Source: Longimonas halophila (GTDB taxonomy: Bacteria > Bacteroidota > Rhodothermia > Rhodothermales > Salinibacteraceae). Taken from it: 64,000 nucleotides of DNA. The position numbers and the translations under genes were made by a program. Positions 36,521-45,923 of the stretch are shown in pieces; position 1 is the first letter of the stretch; each line of letters starts with the position of its first letter. The notes under the pieces were generated by a model. The model saw nothing but the letters and a program-made list of their open reading frames with translations. It was not told where the DNA came from and did not search any database. The stretch is from the NCBI RefSeq assembly GCF_002554705.1, contig NZ_PDEP01000001.1, forward strand, positions 434,001 to 498,000, in the 5' to 3' direction.

Positions 36521-36928
36521 AGAGAAATCCTTGGTCATGTTAAGGGATATGCAAATGAGCGATTAAGGACAACGTGCAAGACAGCGTGCACGGTATAGAG
36601 TCTATACACGTAAATGTGAAGGTTTGGCATAGGGTGGCATTGTTGTTTCAGTGTGTTGTTTCGAGATAGGCATTACGACGAAGTATGACGAGGCCATCAG
36701 GTAAGCCGCCTCGTACCCGATCCTACTGTCAGGCAACTCTTGGAAGTCTGCTCGGCAGATACAGTGGGGCGGGTCTTGATGAATGTCCAGAGCTAAATAT
36801 TCCATCTTGGATATCCCTACGCGAAAAGCGCGCAAACCCTTGTATCCCCAGAAACTAAATGTTACGACAACGTAGAAATAAAATCCCAATGCGATCTGAC
36901 CGACCCCTGTACCATCCTTCCACGTCCT
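36521..36928. other. Spacer upstream of aconitase
   Basis: 408 bases between the divergent secreted protein and acnA. It is AT-richer than the genes. A reverse-strand open frame (36602-37051) begins inside acnA but contains a hydrophobic stretch near 36815-36900 ('[19 protein letters not shown]'); I do not call it a gene, though it could be the relic of one. No repeat or promoter consensus is evident before acnA. Confidence 0.4.
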
Positions 36929-39679
36929 ATGCCTAACTTTCAACTGAACGACGACCCGTTCGACGCCCGCGACACGTTTGATACGGGCTCGGGCGAGGCG
37001 TATCTCTATCGCCTGAGTGCCCTTGAAGATGAAGGGTACAAGCTCGACCATCTGCCGGTGTCTATTCGCGTCCTGCTGGAGGCGATGCTCCGCGAGTGCG
37101 ACGGTACGCTCATCACCGAAGACAATGTGCGCCGCTTCGCGCAGTATGACCCGAGTGCGCCTGCCGAAGAAGAGATTCCGTTCGTGCCTTCACGCGTGCT
37201 GCTTCAGGACTTTACCGGCGTGCCCGCTGTCGTTGACCTGGCGGCGCTGCGCTCGGCGATGGACCGTCTGGGCGGCGACCCGAACGAGATCAATCCGCAG
37301 GTGCCCGTACATCTCATCATCGACCACTCGGTGCAGGTCGATCACTTCGGCACCACCGAAGCGATCAAGCTCAACTCCGAGATCGAGTTCAAGCGCAACC
37401 GCGAGCGCTACGAGTTTCTGCGCTGGGGGAGTGAGGCCTTTGAAAACTTCTCGGTGGTACCGCCGGCCAGCGGCATCTGTCACCAGGTGAATCTGGAGTA
37501 TGTGGCCCGAGGAGTGTGGACGCGTCCCACCAACACGGGCATCGACCTGGCGTATCCCGACTCACTTGTGGGTACCGACAGCCACACCACCATGATTAAC
37601 GGCCTGGGGGTGCTGGGCTGGGGCGTGGGCGGCATTGAAGCCGAAGCCGCCATGCTCGGTCAGCCCATCTACATGCTGATGCCGGAAGTCATCGGTGTGA
37701 ACATGACGGGCGAGTTGGCCGAAGGCGCCACTGCGACCGACCTGGTGCTCACCGTCACCGAAATGCTGCGCGACTACGGCGTCGTGGGGCGCTTCGTGGA
37801 GTTCTTTGGGCCGGGGATGCAGACGCTCACGGTGCCCGACCGCGCCACCATCGCAAACATGTCGCCCGAGTACGGCGCTACGATGGGCTTCTTCCCCATC
37901 GACAACGAGGCGCTCAACTACATGCGTCGCACCAACCGCTCGGAAGAGCAGGTGCAGCTCGTGGAGCGCTACTGCAAGGAGCAGGGCCTCTTCCACACGC
38001 CCGACACACCCGCGCCTGAGTGCCTCGACGTGCTGGAGCTCGACCTGAGCAGCATCACGCCGAGCGTAGCCGGACCGAAGCGTCCGCAGGACCGCATTAC
38101 GGTGCCGGAGCTGCCGTATGAGTTCAACGAATCGCTCACCCGCGAGGCCGGGCCCGTCGGCTTCGGGCTCGACGAGGACACGCTCGACAGCACCGGCGCG
38201 TACGACGATGGCGAACACCAGCTCGACCTGACACACGGCGACACCGTCATTGCGGCCATTACCAGTTGCACGAATACGAGCAATCCTTCGGTGATGCTCG
38301 GGGCCGGACTTATCGCGAAGAAGGCGGTCGAGAAAGGGCTTACCGTGCCGCCGTACGTGAAAACCAGTCTGGCGCCCGGATCCAAGGTCGTTACCGACTA
38401 CCTGGTGGAAGGTAACCTGATGCCGTATCTCGACCAACTCGGGTTCAACACGGTAGGATACGGATGCACCACCTGCATCGGCAACTCGGGACCACTCCCG
38501 GAGCCCGTCGAGAACGCCATCAAAGACGGCAACCTCATTGTGAGCGGTGTGCTTTCGGGCAACCGCAACTTCGAGGGCCGCATCCATTCGCTCGTGCAGG
38601 CCAACTACCTCGCCTCCCCCCCGCTCGTGGTGGCCTACGCCCTGGCCGGCACGGTGGACATCGACCTGACGAACGATCCCATTGGCACCGATAACGCCGG
38701 TGAGCCGGTCTATCTGGAAGACATCTGGCCCTCCAGCGACGAGATCAAGGCGCTGGTGGACACCGTTGTGAAGCCCGAGTTCTACAAGGAGGAATACGAG
38801 GGCATCGAAGAATCGAACGAAACGTGGAATAACATCTCGATTCCCGAAGGCTCGGTGTACGACTGGGACGACGAATCCACCTACATCCAGGAGCCGCCGT
38901 TTTTCATGGACCTGACTCCTGAGGTGCCGCCGATTACGTCGGTCGAAGGCGCACGCGTCCTCGTGAAAGCAGGCGACTCCACCACGACCGATCATATTTC
39001 GCCAGCCGGTGCGATCCCGGAAGAGTACCCGGCGGGTGAGTACCTCAAAGAGCGGGGCGTGAAGCCGTACGAGTTCAACTCCTACGGTGCACGGCGCGGA
39101 AACCACGAGGTGATGATGCGCGGCACGTTTGCCAACATCCGCATCAAGAACGAGCTGGTGCGCGATGAAGATGGCAACGTTCAGGAAGGTGGTGTTACCC
39201 GCAACTTTCTGAACGACGGCGAAATCACGACCGTCTTCGATGCCGCAATGGACTACATCGACAACGACGTGCCGCTGGTTGTGCTTGGTGGCAAGGACTA
39301 CGGCATGGGCTCCAGCCGCGACTGGGCCGCGAAGGGCACCATCCTGCTCGGCGTCGATGCCGTGATCGTAGAGAGCTACGAGCGCATCCACCGGTCGAAC
39401 CTGATCGGCATGGGCGTGCTGCCGCTCCAGTACAAAGACGGCGACACCGCCGAATCGCTCGGCCTCGATGGCACCGAAACGTTCGACATCCCGCTTAACG
39501 ACGACCTCGAAGCGGGGCAGGATGTGGAGGTCATTGCGACGAAGGAAGACGGCACGGAAGTCCGCTTCACGGCGGTCAATCGCTGCGATACGCCGATTGA
39601 GGTAGAATACTACCGCCACGGCGGCATTCTGCACTACGTGCTGCGCGACTACCTGAGCAATGCACCGGTGGCTGCGTAA
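36929..39679 (+). CDS. acnA: Aconitate hydratase A
   Basis: 916 residues, full length for the IRP/AcnA type. It interconverts citrate and isocitrate via cis-aconitate in the TCA cycle. The 4Fe-4S ligands are Cys447 ('SCTNTSNPS') and Cys513/Cys516 ('[12 protein letters not shown]'), with the same spacing (66 and 3) as in cytosolic aconitases. Substrate-binding segments '[22 protein letters not shown]', '[13 protein letters not shown]' and, in the swivel domain, '[17 protein letters not shown]' are intact. It is transcribed alone and followed by a good terminator at 39718. Confidence 0.97.
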   Translation: MPNFQLNDDPFDARDTFDTGSGEAYLYRLSALEDEGYKLDHLPVSIRVLLEAMLRECDGTLITEDNVRRFAQYDPSAPAEEEIPFVPSRVLLQDFTGVPAVVDLAALRSAMDRLGGDPNEINPQVPVHLIIDHSVQVDHFGTTEAIKLNSEIEFKRNRERYEFLRWGSEAFENFSVVPPASGICHQVNLEYVARGVWTRPTNTGIDLAYPDSLVGTDSHTTMINGLGVLGWGVGGIEAEAAMLGQPIYMLMPEVIGVNMTGELAEGATATDLVLTVTEMLRDYGVVGRFVEFFGPGMQTLTVPDRATIANMSPEYGATMGFFPIDNEALNYMRRTNRSEEQVQLVERYCKEQGLFHTPDTPAPECLDVLELDLSSITPSVAGPKRPQDRITVPELPYEFNESLTREAGPVGFGLDEDTLDSTGAYDDGEHQLDLTHGDTVIAAITSCTNTSNPSVMLGAGLIAKKAVEKGLTVPPYVKTSLAPGSKVVTDYLVEGNLMPYLDQLGFNTVGYGCTTCIGNSGPLPEPVENAIKDGNLIVSGVLSGNRNFEGRIHSLVQANYLASPPLVVAYALAGTVDIDLTNDPIGTDNAGEPVYLEDIWPSSDEIKALVDTVVKPEFYKEEYEGIEESNETWNNISIPEGSVYDWDDESTYIQEPPFFMDLTPEVPPITSVEGARVLVKAGDSTTTDHISPAGAIPEEYPAGEYLKERGVKPYEFNSYGARRGNHEVMMRGTFANIRIKNELVRDEDGNVQEGGVTRNFLNDGEITTVFDAAMDYIDNDVPLVVLGGKDYGMGSSRDWAAKGTILLGVDAVIVESYERIHRSNLIGMGVLPLQYKDGDTAESLGLDGTETFDIPLNDDLEAGQDVEVIATKEDGTEVRFTAVNRCDTPIEVEYYRHGGILHYVLRDYLSNAPVAA

Positions 39680-39717
39680 CACGGGTCCATGCAGCAAACG
39701 CTGCACATGCGATACAC

Positions 39718-39762
39718 AAAAAAACGCCCTGCTTCTCGTCATGAGAGGCGGGGCGCTTTTTT
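39718..39762 (+). terminator. Intrinsic terminator after acnA
   Basis: An inverted repeat (AACGCCCTGCTTCTC / GAGAGGCGGGGCGCTT) with loop GTCAT is followed by TTTTTTG on the + strand and preceded by a run of A. One bulged position interrupts the stem. It starts about 38 bases after the acnA stop. Confidence 0.85.
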
Positions 39763-39861
39763 GTTGGGGTGCTTCAATGTTTTCGTTGGAGGCGGCTGAA
39801 CGATGCATTCAGATTAGGAACAAGCTCGTTCTCATCTATTCTAATTGCATCGAGCAACTAT

Positions 39862-39877
39862 TCAATTGATCAATTGA
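39862..39877. promoter_or_regulatory. Perfect 16-base palindrome before arsR-like gene (likely operator)
   Basis: TCAATTGATCAATTGA is a perfect palindrome ending three bases before the ATG at 39881. ArsR/SmtB repressors bind AT-rich 12-2-12-type inverted repeats close to the start of their own gene, so autoregulation is the simple reading. No other copy is seen in this window. Confidence 0.6.
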
Positions 39878-39880
39878 CAA

Positions 39881-40558
39881 ATGAAAATTGAAGCTAAGCG
39901 CGCCTTCAAAGACGAGATCTATGAGCAGTTTGCGCGTATCGGTAAGGCGTTTTCGAGCGCCTCGCGGCTGGAGCTGATCGACCTGCTGGCGCAGCGCGAA
40001 CGCCGCGTGGACGATCTGGCTGAGGAGACGGGCATGTCGGTTGCAAATACCTCGCGTCACCTGCAAGTGCTGCGCCGTGAGCGCCTCGTGCAGCGTCGTA
40101 AGGACGGCACGCGTGCGTTCTACACCCTGGCTGATCCGTCAGTCTACCGGGCGTGGCGGGCGCTGCGCGCGCTGGCAGAGACGCGGCTGGCCGAGGTGGA
40201 GACCACGGTGCAGCACTACCTGACGGACCGTGCGTCTATGACGGCGCTCTCGGCAGAGGAGCTTAAGACGCGGCTGGAGCGCGACGATGTGATTCTGCTC
40301 GACGTGCGTCCGGAGCCTGAGTACGACGCCGGGCACATTCCCGGAGCCCGCTCTCTACCCATTGACGAACTCGCCGCGCACATCGAGGCGCTACCCGGGG
40401 GGCACGAGGTGGTGGCGTACTGCCGTGGACCGTACTGTGTCTACTCGGATGAGGCCGTGCGTCGTCTGCGTGATCGCGGATATGAGGCGCACCGTCTGGC
40501 CGGAGGACTCCCCGACTGGGCGGCGGCGGGCCATCCGGTTGAGCGCACCGCGGCATAG
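39881..40558 (+). CDS. ArsR-family regulator fused to a rhodanese domain
   Basis: 225 residues. Residues about 14-88 are a winged helix of the ArsR/SmtB type, with the recognition helix in 'MSVANTSRHLQVLRRERLV' and the wing 'RRKDGTRAFYTLAD'. Residues about 120-222 form a rhodanese domain with 'LLDVRPEPEYDAGHIPGARSLP' and the active loop 'YCRGPYCVYSD' (Cys181, Cys186). These are the only two Cys in the protein: the DNA-binding part has none, so the metal or persulfide Cys pairs of ArsR, CadC or SqrR are missing. Sensing of sulfane sulfur through the rhodanese loop is a plausible inference. The MFS gene follows 55 bases downstream. Confidence 0.88.
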   Translation: MKIEAKRAFKDEIYEQFARIGKAFSSASRLELIDLLAQRERRVDDLAEETGMSVANTSRHLQVLRRERLVQRRKDGTRAFYTLADPSVYRAWRALRALAETRLAEVETTVQHYLTDRASMTALSAEELKTRLERDDVILLDVRPEPEYDAGHIPGARSLPIDELAAHIEALPGGHEVVAYCRGPYCVYSDEAVRRLRDRGYEAHRLAGGLPDWAAAGHPVERTAA

Positions 40559-40613
40559 GGCCCTGCCCTAACGAATCCACCATCGCTGCACTCCCACTAT
40601 CACGCCACGTCCT

Positions 40614-41885
40614 GTGGATACTGTAAAACAAGGCATTCGTACAAACTGGAAGCAATTTGCGCTTCAGATCGTCACTGTGTTCGCGGTTGGACTCACCATG
40701 GGTGCAGAGCGCAACGTGGTGCCCATTATGGGCGAGGAGCTCTTTGGCGTCACTTCGTTCCTGGTAATCGGCTCTTTTGTGGTGAGCTTCGGCATCGTGA
40801 AAGCCGTTCTCAACCTCTACTCGGGCAAGTGGGCCGATGTCTACGGGCGCAAGCCGGTGCTCATTGCCGGGTGGCTGTCGGCGCTCCCCATTCCGTTCCT
40901 GCTGATCTATGCGCCCAGCTGGTGGTGGGTGGCCGCCGGTAATGTGCTGCTTGGGGTGAACCAGGGCGTAGCCTGGAGCATGAGCATGACCTCGAAGATC
41001 GAACTGGCCACTCCTGAGGAGCGGGGCCTGGCAGCGGGTATCGACGAAGCGTTTGGATACACCGGCGTAGCCATTGGCGCATGGCTCACCGGCGTCATTG
41101 CCACGCACTACACCCTGCGTCCAGAGCCGTTTTACTTTCTGGCTGGCGTTATTGTGGTAGCCCTGCTCATCGCGCTCTTCCTGATCCAGGAAACCCTTCC
41201 GTACGCTCAGCCCGAAGCCGCCCGCGAGGCCGAGCGTGACGACGCCCGCACCGACGCCGACCTTCCGTTCTGGGAGATCGTGAAGCGCGCCACGTACAAA
41301 GATCTCACGCTGTTTGCAGCAGCGCAGGCCGGACACGTCGAAAACTTTGTCGATACGCTGGTGTGGATTGCCTTTCCGCTGTTTCTTATCGGACAAGGGC
41401 TTGATCCGGCACAAGTTGGTGTTGTTGTGGGGATACACAGCGGCGCCTATTTCCTGCAAGTGTATACCGGACGCCTGGGCGATCAGATCGGGCGGAAGCC
41501 GCCCATTGTGGCGGGGTTCTTCCTGGCCGGCGCCGGTATCGCGGGCATGATGTGGGTCGACAGCTACGCCGGCTGGATGCTCTTCTCGGGCCTATCGGGC
41601 ATTGGTATGGCACTGCACTACCCGAACCTGATTTCGGTGGCGAGCGATGCCGCCCACCCGCTGTGGCGGTCGACCGGACTCGGGGTCTATCGCATGTGGC
41701 GTGATCTCGGATACGCGGTGGGGGCGGTTCTCATCGGGATTACGGTGGATGTGTTCTCGATCGAAGCGGCGTTCTATGGCACCGCTGCTGCCATGTTTAT
41801 CTCGGGGGCGTATGTGGTCTGGCGCATGGAAGAGACCCATCCGGTGTTCGGGACGCATGCGTCGTCGGAGCGGTTGAGCGCCTGA
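40614..41885 (+). CDS. MFS transporter
   Basis: 423 residues with 12 predicted membrane segments and a hydrophilic central loop (about 200-220). The MFS motif A-like loop 'GKWADVYGRKPVL' after helix 2 and its second-half partner 'GRLGDQIGRKPPIV' are clear. The start is GTG at 40614; the next in-frame ATG would remove part of helix 1. It is most likely co-transcribed with and controlled by the ArsR-rhodanese gene 55 bases upstream. The substrate is unknown: drug, sulfur compound or oxyanion export all fit the context. Confidence 0.87.
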   Translation: MDTVKQGIRTNWKQFALQIVTVFAVGLTMGAERNVVPIMGEELFGVTSFLVIGSFVVSFGIVKAVLNLYSGKWADVYGRKPVLIAGWLSALPIPFLLIYAPSWWWVAAGNVLLGVNQGVAWSMSMTSKIELATPEERGLAAGIDEAFGYTGVAIGAWLTGVIATHYTLRPEPFYFLAGVIVVALLIALFLIQETLPYAQPEAAREAERDDARTDADLPFWEIVKRATYKDLTLFAAAQAGHVENFVDTLVWIAFPLFLIGQGLDPAQVGVVVGIHSGAYFLQVYTGRLGDQIGRKPPIVAGFFLAGAGIAGMMWVDSYAGWMLFSGLSGIGMALHYPNLISVASDAAHPLWRSTGLGVYRMWRDLGYAVGAVLIGITVDVFSIEAAFYGTAAAMFISGAYVVWRMEETHPVFGTHASSERLSA

Positions 41886-42036
41886 GTGTTGAAGCTGGTA
41901 CGCACGTTGTTCACTGCATCCAAGCGATGCGGAAATGGGGAATGGTGCAGGGGGCATGGTGCCTTCAATGTTGCGACGTATGGGGGAAGGAAGACGCTGT
42001 GTCGCATCCTCCTGAAACCGTGCGGATGTGCATAAC

Positions 42037-42071
42037 AAAAAAACGCCTCGCTTCGAAGTGGAACGAGGCGT
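42037..42071 (-). terminator. Intrinsic terminator serving the aldehyde dehydrogenase gene
   Basis: Read on the minus strand: stem ACGCCTCG / CGAGGCGT with a 13-base loop, then TTTTTTTG. It lies about 65 bases past the stop of the reverse-strand gene ending at 42135. Confidence 0.8.
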
Positions 42072-42092
42072 CTGGAAATAGCAGCCTAATAG

Positions 42093-42125
42093 AAACCTGA
42101 CAGGTCTGCGAGACCTGTCAGGTTT
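42093..42125. repeat. AACCTGACAGGT palindromic repeat
   Basis: A perfect 15-base stem (AAACCTGACAGGTCT / AGACCTGTCAGGTTT) with loop GCG, only nine bases from the stop of the aldehyde dehydrogenase gene. This sequence type is a common dispersed intergenic palindrome of bacteria. It has a T-run only of three and is probably not the main terminator. Confidence 0.75.
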
Positions 42126-42134
42126 GAAAGTGAC

Positions 42135-43631
42135 TTACTCCGCATCCGGCGCGTTATCCATCTGTGCTTTCTGGAGTTGGCCGGAGTAGTCGACGTACAC
42201 CGTTTTCGTCTCCGTATAAAAATCGAAGACCTCCCAACCGCCGTCGCGGTGGCCGTTGCCGGTGCCTTTCACGCCGCCGAACGGCATGTGGGCTTCGGCG
42301 CCGATAGTGGGGCCGTTCACGTAGGTGATGCCCGCCTCCAGGTCGTGCATGGCACGGAAGGCGTTGCGCACGTTTTCGGTGTAGATGCTGGAGGAGAGTC
42401 CGTAGTCGGTGTTGTTGGCGACCTCAACGGCCTCCTCGTACGACGATACCGTGAGCACGCTGAGCACAGGGCCGAAGATTTCCTCCTGAGCCAGTCGCAT
42501 GTTAGGCGTCACGTCGGTGAAGAGCGTGGGTTGGAAGAAGTAGCCGTCGTCAAGCGTCGGATCATCGGGCGTGTCGCCGCCAAAGACGAGCGTGGCGCCT
42601 TCGTCGGGGCCGATCTCCATGTAGGACTGTACCTTCTTGAGGGCATCCTCGTTGATGAGCGGGCCCACATCGACGCCGTCTTCGCGTCCGTCGCCGAGCG
42701 TGAGGTCTTCGGCGGCCTCCTGGATGCGGCTAACGAGCTTGTCGTGCACGTCTTCGTGGACAATGAGGCGGCTGGTGGCGGTGCAGCGCTGTCCGGTGGT
42801 GCCGTACGCGCCCCAGAGCACGCCTTCAAGGGCCAAGTCGAGGTCGGCATCCTCCATCACGATCATGGGATTTTTGCCGCCCATTTCGAGCGACAGCTTC
42901 TTGTTGAGGCGTCCGCACGTTTCGCCGATCTTCGTGCCGACTTCGGTGGAGCCGGTGAACGAGATGGCATCGACCGAGGGATGCTCAACCAGTGCGCCGC
43001 CGACGGTGCCGTCGCCCTGCACCAGGTTCACGACGCCGGCGGGGAGCCCCGCATCCGCAAATACCTGAAGCAAGAGCGCGCCGCAGTGGGGCGACTCCTC
43101 GCTCGGCTTGAACACGACGGTGTTGCCCGAGGCAATCGCCGGAAAGATCTTCCACGTGGGCACAGCCACCGGGAAATTCCAGGCCGTGATGATGCCGCAT
43201 ACGCCCACGGGACGGCGGATGCTCATGTTGAACTTGTCGGGCAGCTCGCTCGGCACGGTGTGTCCGAACAGGCGGCGCGTTTCGGACGCAGCGTAGTAGG
43301 CGGTGTCGATGGCTTCTTGCACGTCGCCGCGCGTTTCGCTGAGGGGCTTGCCCATCTCGCGCGTCATGGCATCGGCAAGGTCGTCCTTACGCGCCAGGAG
43401 CAGGTCGCCAATGCGTTTCAAGATGCGTCCACGCTCGGGAGCAGGCGTGCTCGACCAGCCGTCGAACGCGCGCTGAGCAGCGGCCACGGCGTCGTCTACA
43501 TCCGCCGGACCCGAAGCCGGAAAGTGTCCCACCACGTCTTGAAATGACGCCGGATTGCGGCTGGCAAACGTCTTGCCGGTTGCAGCAGCCTGCCAGGTGC
43601 CATCGATGTAGTTTTGAAAGAGGTCAGCCAT
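42135..43631 (-). CDS. NAD(P)-dependent aldehyde dehydrogenase
   Basis: 498 residues from the ATG at 43631; the open frame continues upstream to 43901 but without family similarity. Catalytic residues are Cys283 in 'GQRCTATSR' and Glu249 in 'SLEMGGKNP', with Asn in 'ITAWNFPVAVP'. The GQRCTATSR and 'TVYVDYSGQLQKAQ' C-terminus resemble 2-oxoglutarate-semialdehyde and related semialdehyde dehydrogenases, so oxidation of a carboxylated aldehyde is plausible but the substrate is not established. It is transcribed alone, toward the MFS gene, and followed by a hairpin repeat and a terminator. Confidence 0.9.
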   Translation of the reverse strand: MADLFQNYIDGTWQAAATGKTFASRNPASFQDVVGHFPASGPADVDDAVAAAQRAFDGWSSTPAPERGRILKRIGDLLLARKDDLADAMTREMGKPLSETRGDVQEAIDTAYYAASETRRLFGHTVPSELPDKFNMSIRRPVGVCGIITAWNFPVAVPTWKIFPAIASGNTVVFKPSEESPHCGALLLQVFADAGLPAGVVNLVQGDGTVGGALVEHPSVDAISFTGSTEVGTKIGETCGRLNKKLSLEMGGKNPMIVMEDADLDLALEGVLWGAYGTTGQRCTATSRLIVHEDVHDKLVSRIQEAAEDLTLGDGREDGVDVGPLINEDALKKVQSYMEIGPDEGATLVFGGDTPDDPTLDDGYFFQPTLFTDVTPNMRLAQEEIFGPVLSVLTVSSYEEAVEVANNTDYGLSSSIYTENVRNAFRAMHDLEAGITYVNGPTIGAEAHMPFGGVKGTGNGHRDGGWEVFDFYTETKTVYVDYSGQLQKAQMDNAPDAE

Positions 43632-43997
43632 AAGCAAAATAGAATGTAGCAATGAGGATACGAACGGTAGCTGCAGTATAGCCGATGCCGGATGCGTTCT
43701 CAATGGAGGCGTTCGGATTATGCACGAAAAGCGCTTTTGGAGGTCAGGGCTGATGTCTAACGTCCGAGAGCGCTTCTCATCTCGGCAGGTGTCTGTCAAC
43801 CGAGCCGGAGATGGTTCCACGACATCCACTCCGTAGGCTGTCATCTTGAGAGAGGCGCAGCCGAACCGAAAGATTTCCCTGGAGCCGGCAGAGCGTGCCA
43901 CACCAGCACACGCATGTACAAACCGCCCGGATCTCCCTACCGTAGCAGCGGTACATCACATGCTTTGTGCTTTTCCCCAACCCCCACGCCGCTGCTT
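43632..43997. other. Divergent spacer with a TGTCAT repeat
   Basis: 366 bases between the divergent aldehyde dehydrogenase and aminotransferase genes. Bases 43839-43876 (TGTCATCTTGAG ... GAAAGATTTC) are a member of the GTCATCCTGA-type repeat. Open frames running through the region from the two genes are not conserved-looking and are disregarded. No promoter consensus is clear. Confidence 0.45.
43839..43876. repeat. GTCATCTTGAG-type repeat
   Basis: Begins TGTCATCTTGAGAGAGGCG and ends CCGAAAGATTTC. It is related to the elements at 2736-2775 and 45241-45275 and sits between divergent genes. Confidence 0.55.
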
Positions 43998-45203
43998 ATG
44001 TCTGATGCCGCTGTCACCGCCGATCTGGAAACCTACCTCTCCGAACGCGTGCGCTCCACGCCGCCCAGCGGCATCCGGCGCTTCTTTGAGATTGCGGCGA
44101 CGATGGACGACGTGATCTCGCTCGGTATCGGCGAGCCGGACTTCGTGACGCCGCAGCCCGCCGTGCAGGCCGGCATCGACGCGCTCAACGACGGCCAAAC
44201 CAGCTACACTGCGAACGCCGGACGCGCCGACCTGCGCACGGCCATCTCCGAGGAGCTGTCCAGCCGCTACGGCGTGTCGTACGATGCCGAAGACGAAATC
44301 CTGAGCACGGTGGGCGTGAGCGAGGCCATGCAGCTTACCATGCTCTCGGTGCTCGACCCCGGCGATGAGATTCTCATCCCCGAGCCCTGCTTCGTCTCCT
44401 ACGCGCCCACCGCGCGGTTTGCGGAGGCCAATGTGGTGCACGTACCCACGAGCGTAGAGAACAACTTTCAGGTGACCGCCGAAACGCTCGAATCCTACAT
44501 CACGCCCAACACGAAAGCACTCTTCCTGGGGTATCCCAACAACCCCACCGGCGCCGTGCTGCGGCGCGACACGCTCGAAGACATCGCTGCGCTGGTGCAA
44601 GAGCACGACCTGCTCGTCATCTCCGACGAAATCTATGACCGCCTGGTTTACGGCGAAGCTCACGAGCGCGGCCACGTCTGCGTGCCCTCCATCGACGGAC
44701 TGCGCGAGCGCACTATCCTGCTGGGCGGCTTCTCAAAAGGTTACGCCATGACGGGGTGGCGCATCGGCTATGCCTGCGCTCCGGCACCCATCCTGCGTGG
44801 ACTCTACAAGGTGCATCAGTACATGATTATGAGCGCGCCCACCGTGTCCCAAATCGCCGCGCACACCGCCATCACCGAGTGCCAGGACGAGGTCGAAACC
44901 ATGCGCCAGGCCTACGACGAACGCCGCCGCGTGCTGGTCGACGGACTCAACGAGGCGGGGCTCCCGACCTTTGAGCCCGAAGGCGCCTTCTACTGCTTCC
45001 CCGACATCCGCTCCACCGGGCTCACCTCCGAGGAGTTCGTGCAGCAGCTCCTCGAAGAAGAGCACGTGGCCTGCGTGCCGGGCGATGCGTTTGGTCCGAG
45101 CGGAGCCGGATATGTGCGCTGCTCCTACGCGACCGGGCTCGACGACGTCAAAGAGGCGGTCCGTCGGATTCAGCGCTTTGCCGCCAAGCATCAGAACGGA
45201 TAA
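43998..45203 (+). CDS. Class I/II (fold-type I) PLP aminotransferase
   Basis: 401 residues from the ATG at 43998; the upstream open frame is spacer. PLP landmarks: 'GIGEPDFVTP' near the N-terminus, 'STVGVSEAMQL', 'NPNNPTG'-type 'YPNNPTGAVLRR', 'ISDEIYDRLVY' with the PLP-ring Asp and Tyr, Schiff-base Lys247 in 'GGFSKGYAMTGWRIGY', and Arg in the C-terminus 'RCSYATG'. This is the general aspartate/aromatic aminotransferase subgroup (Iγ); the amino acid specificity is not readable. It is monocistronic as far as can be seen. Confidence 0.93.
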   Translation: MSDAAVTADLETYLSERVRSTPPSGIRRFFEIAATMDDVISLGIGEPDFVTPQPAVQAGIDALNDGQTSYTANAGRADLRTAISEELSSRYGVSYDAEDEILSTVGVSEAMQLTMLSVLDPGDEILIPEPCFVSYAPTARFAEANVVHVPTSVENNFQVTAETLESYITPNTKALFLGYPNNPTGAVLRRDTLEDIAALVQEHDLLVISDEIYDRLVYGEAHERGHVCVPSIDGLRERTILLGGFSKGYAMTGWRIGYACAPAPILRGLYKVHQYMIMSAPTVSQIAAHTAITECQDEVETMRQAYDERRRVLVDGLNEAGLPTFEPEGAFYCFPDIRSTGLTSEEFVQQLLEEEHVACVPGDAFGPSGAGYVRCSYATGLDDVKEAVRRIQRFAAKHQNG

Positions 45204-45240
45204 TTCAAGTTGCGCAGTACAGCACTAACCTTCCACACTC

Positions 45241-45275
45241 TGTCATTCTGAGGAGCGAAGTGACGAAGAATCTCC
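45241..45275. repeat. TGTCATTCTGAG...GAATCTC repeat
   Basis: Begins TGTCATTCTGAGGAGCG and ends GACGAAGAATCTC, an imperfect palindrome in the 242-base gap behind the aminotransferase. This is the classical form of a non-coding repeat found in many bacterial phyla; related copies are at 2736 and 43839. Confidence 0.65.
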
Positions 45276-45445
45276 CCCACTGACAGCAAAACAGGTGCGA
45301 TAAGGAGATCTACTCGTCAGTCGCTCTGCTCGTGTTTCGACTCCTACCGACCGTTGTCGGTATCCGCTCAAAATGGCATCCCTGTAGGTTGCAACTTGGG
45401 TTGAATAATCGGACTCTGCAGATCCCTTTGCATCCCCAACCTGCT

Positions 45446-45787
45446 ATGCGAACCGTACTGTACGTTCTGGGAGTGGCCGGACTTGCCGCCGGGCTGCATG
45501 TGCTCATTGGCTGGCCCGCTACCGCGCTGGCGGGAATGGCTGCCGCTGGGGCGCGCTACCCGGCTGTGGTGGGTGCGCTCGGCGTGGGATTGGCATGGAC
45601 GGGCGGCGTGGCGTACACATTTGTGGTGAGCGATGCCGGAACGCTTGCGCTCCTCACATTTTTGGCGGATGCGACAGGCGGGGTGCCCCAGCTGGTGCTT
45701 GCGTTGCTTCCCACAGGCATCGGCGCGGTGTGGGGCGCGGCCAGCGGCGCACTGGGATCGGCGCTGTACGCCTGGATGAACGCATAG
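45446..45787 (+). CDS. Small hydrophobic membrane protein of unknown function
   Basis: 113 residues from the ATG at 45446. Four hydrophobic segments can be outlined (about 3-20, 25-55, 65-85, 88-110), rich in Ala, Gly and Val ('GLAAGLHVLIGWPATALAGM', 'GVGLAWTGGVAYTFVV'). No family is recognised. A longer frame from 45332 is repeat-derived and is not used. It is followed 136 bases later by prfB. Confidence 0.55.
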   Translation: MRTVLYVLGVAGLAAGLHVLIGWPATALAGMAAAGARYPAVVGALGVGLAWTGGVAYTFVVSDAGTLALLTFLADATGGVPQLVLALLPTGIGAVWGAASGALGSALYAWMNA

Positions 45788-45885
45788 CCGGTGCGCTTGC
45801 AACTTGAGTTCGCTGTGATTAGGGAACGCACGGGTCGGCCCATCCATCCGAACACACGGCGACCGCATGGCGCATCCGCCAGCAA

Positions 45886-45901
45886 GAATCCGTTATTGCA
45901 A
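45886..45901 (+). promoter_or_regulatory. GAATCCGTTATTGCAA motif upstream of prfB
   Basis: Identical over all 16 bases to 51560-51575. It ends 22 bases before the prfB ATG. Core GTTATTGC recurs at 54099-54106, 62475-62482 and 63426-63433. A promoter or leader role is inference. Confidence 0.4.
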
Positions 45902-45923
45902 ATAAAACCAGTTGCATTCATCT

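Noticed and set aside
37562-39808. 748-residue reverse frame opposite acnA
   Set aside because: It lies entirely across a complete aconitase with catalytic Cys and no domain is recognisable; long antisense frames are expected in GC-biased genes.
42177-43547. 456-residue forward frame opposite the aldehyde dehydrogenase
   Set aside because: The reverse-strand gene has both catalytic residues; the forward frame is a codon-bias shadow.
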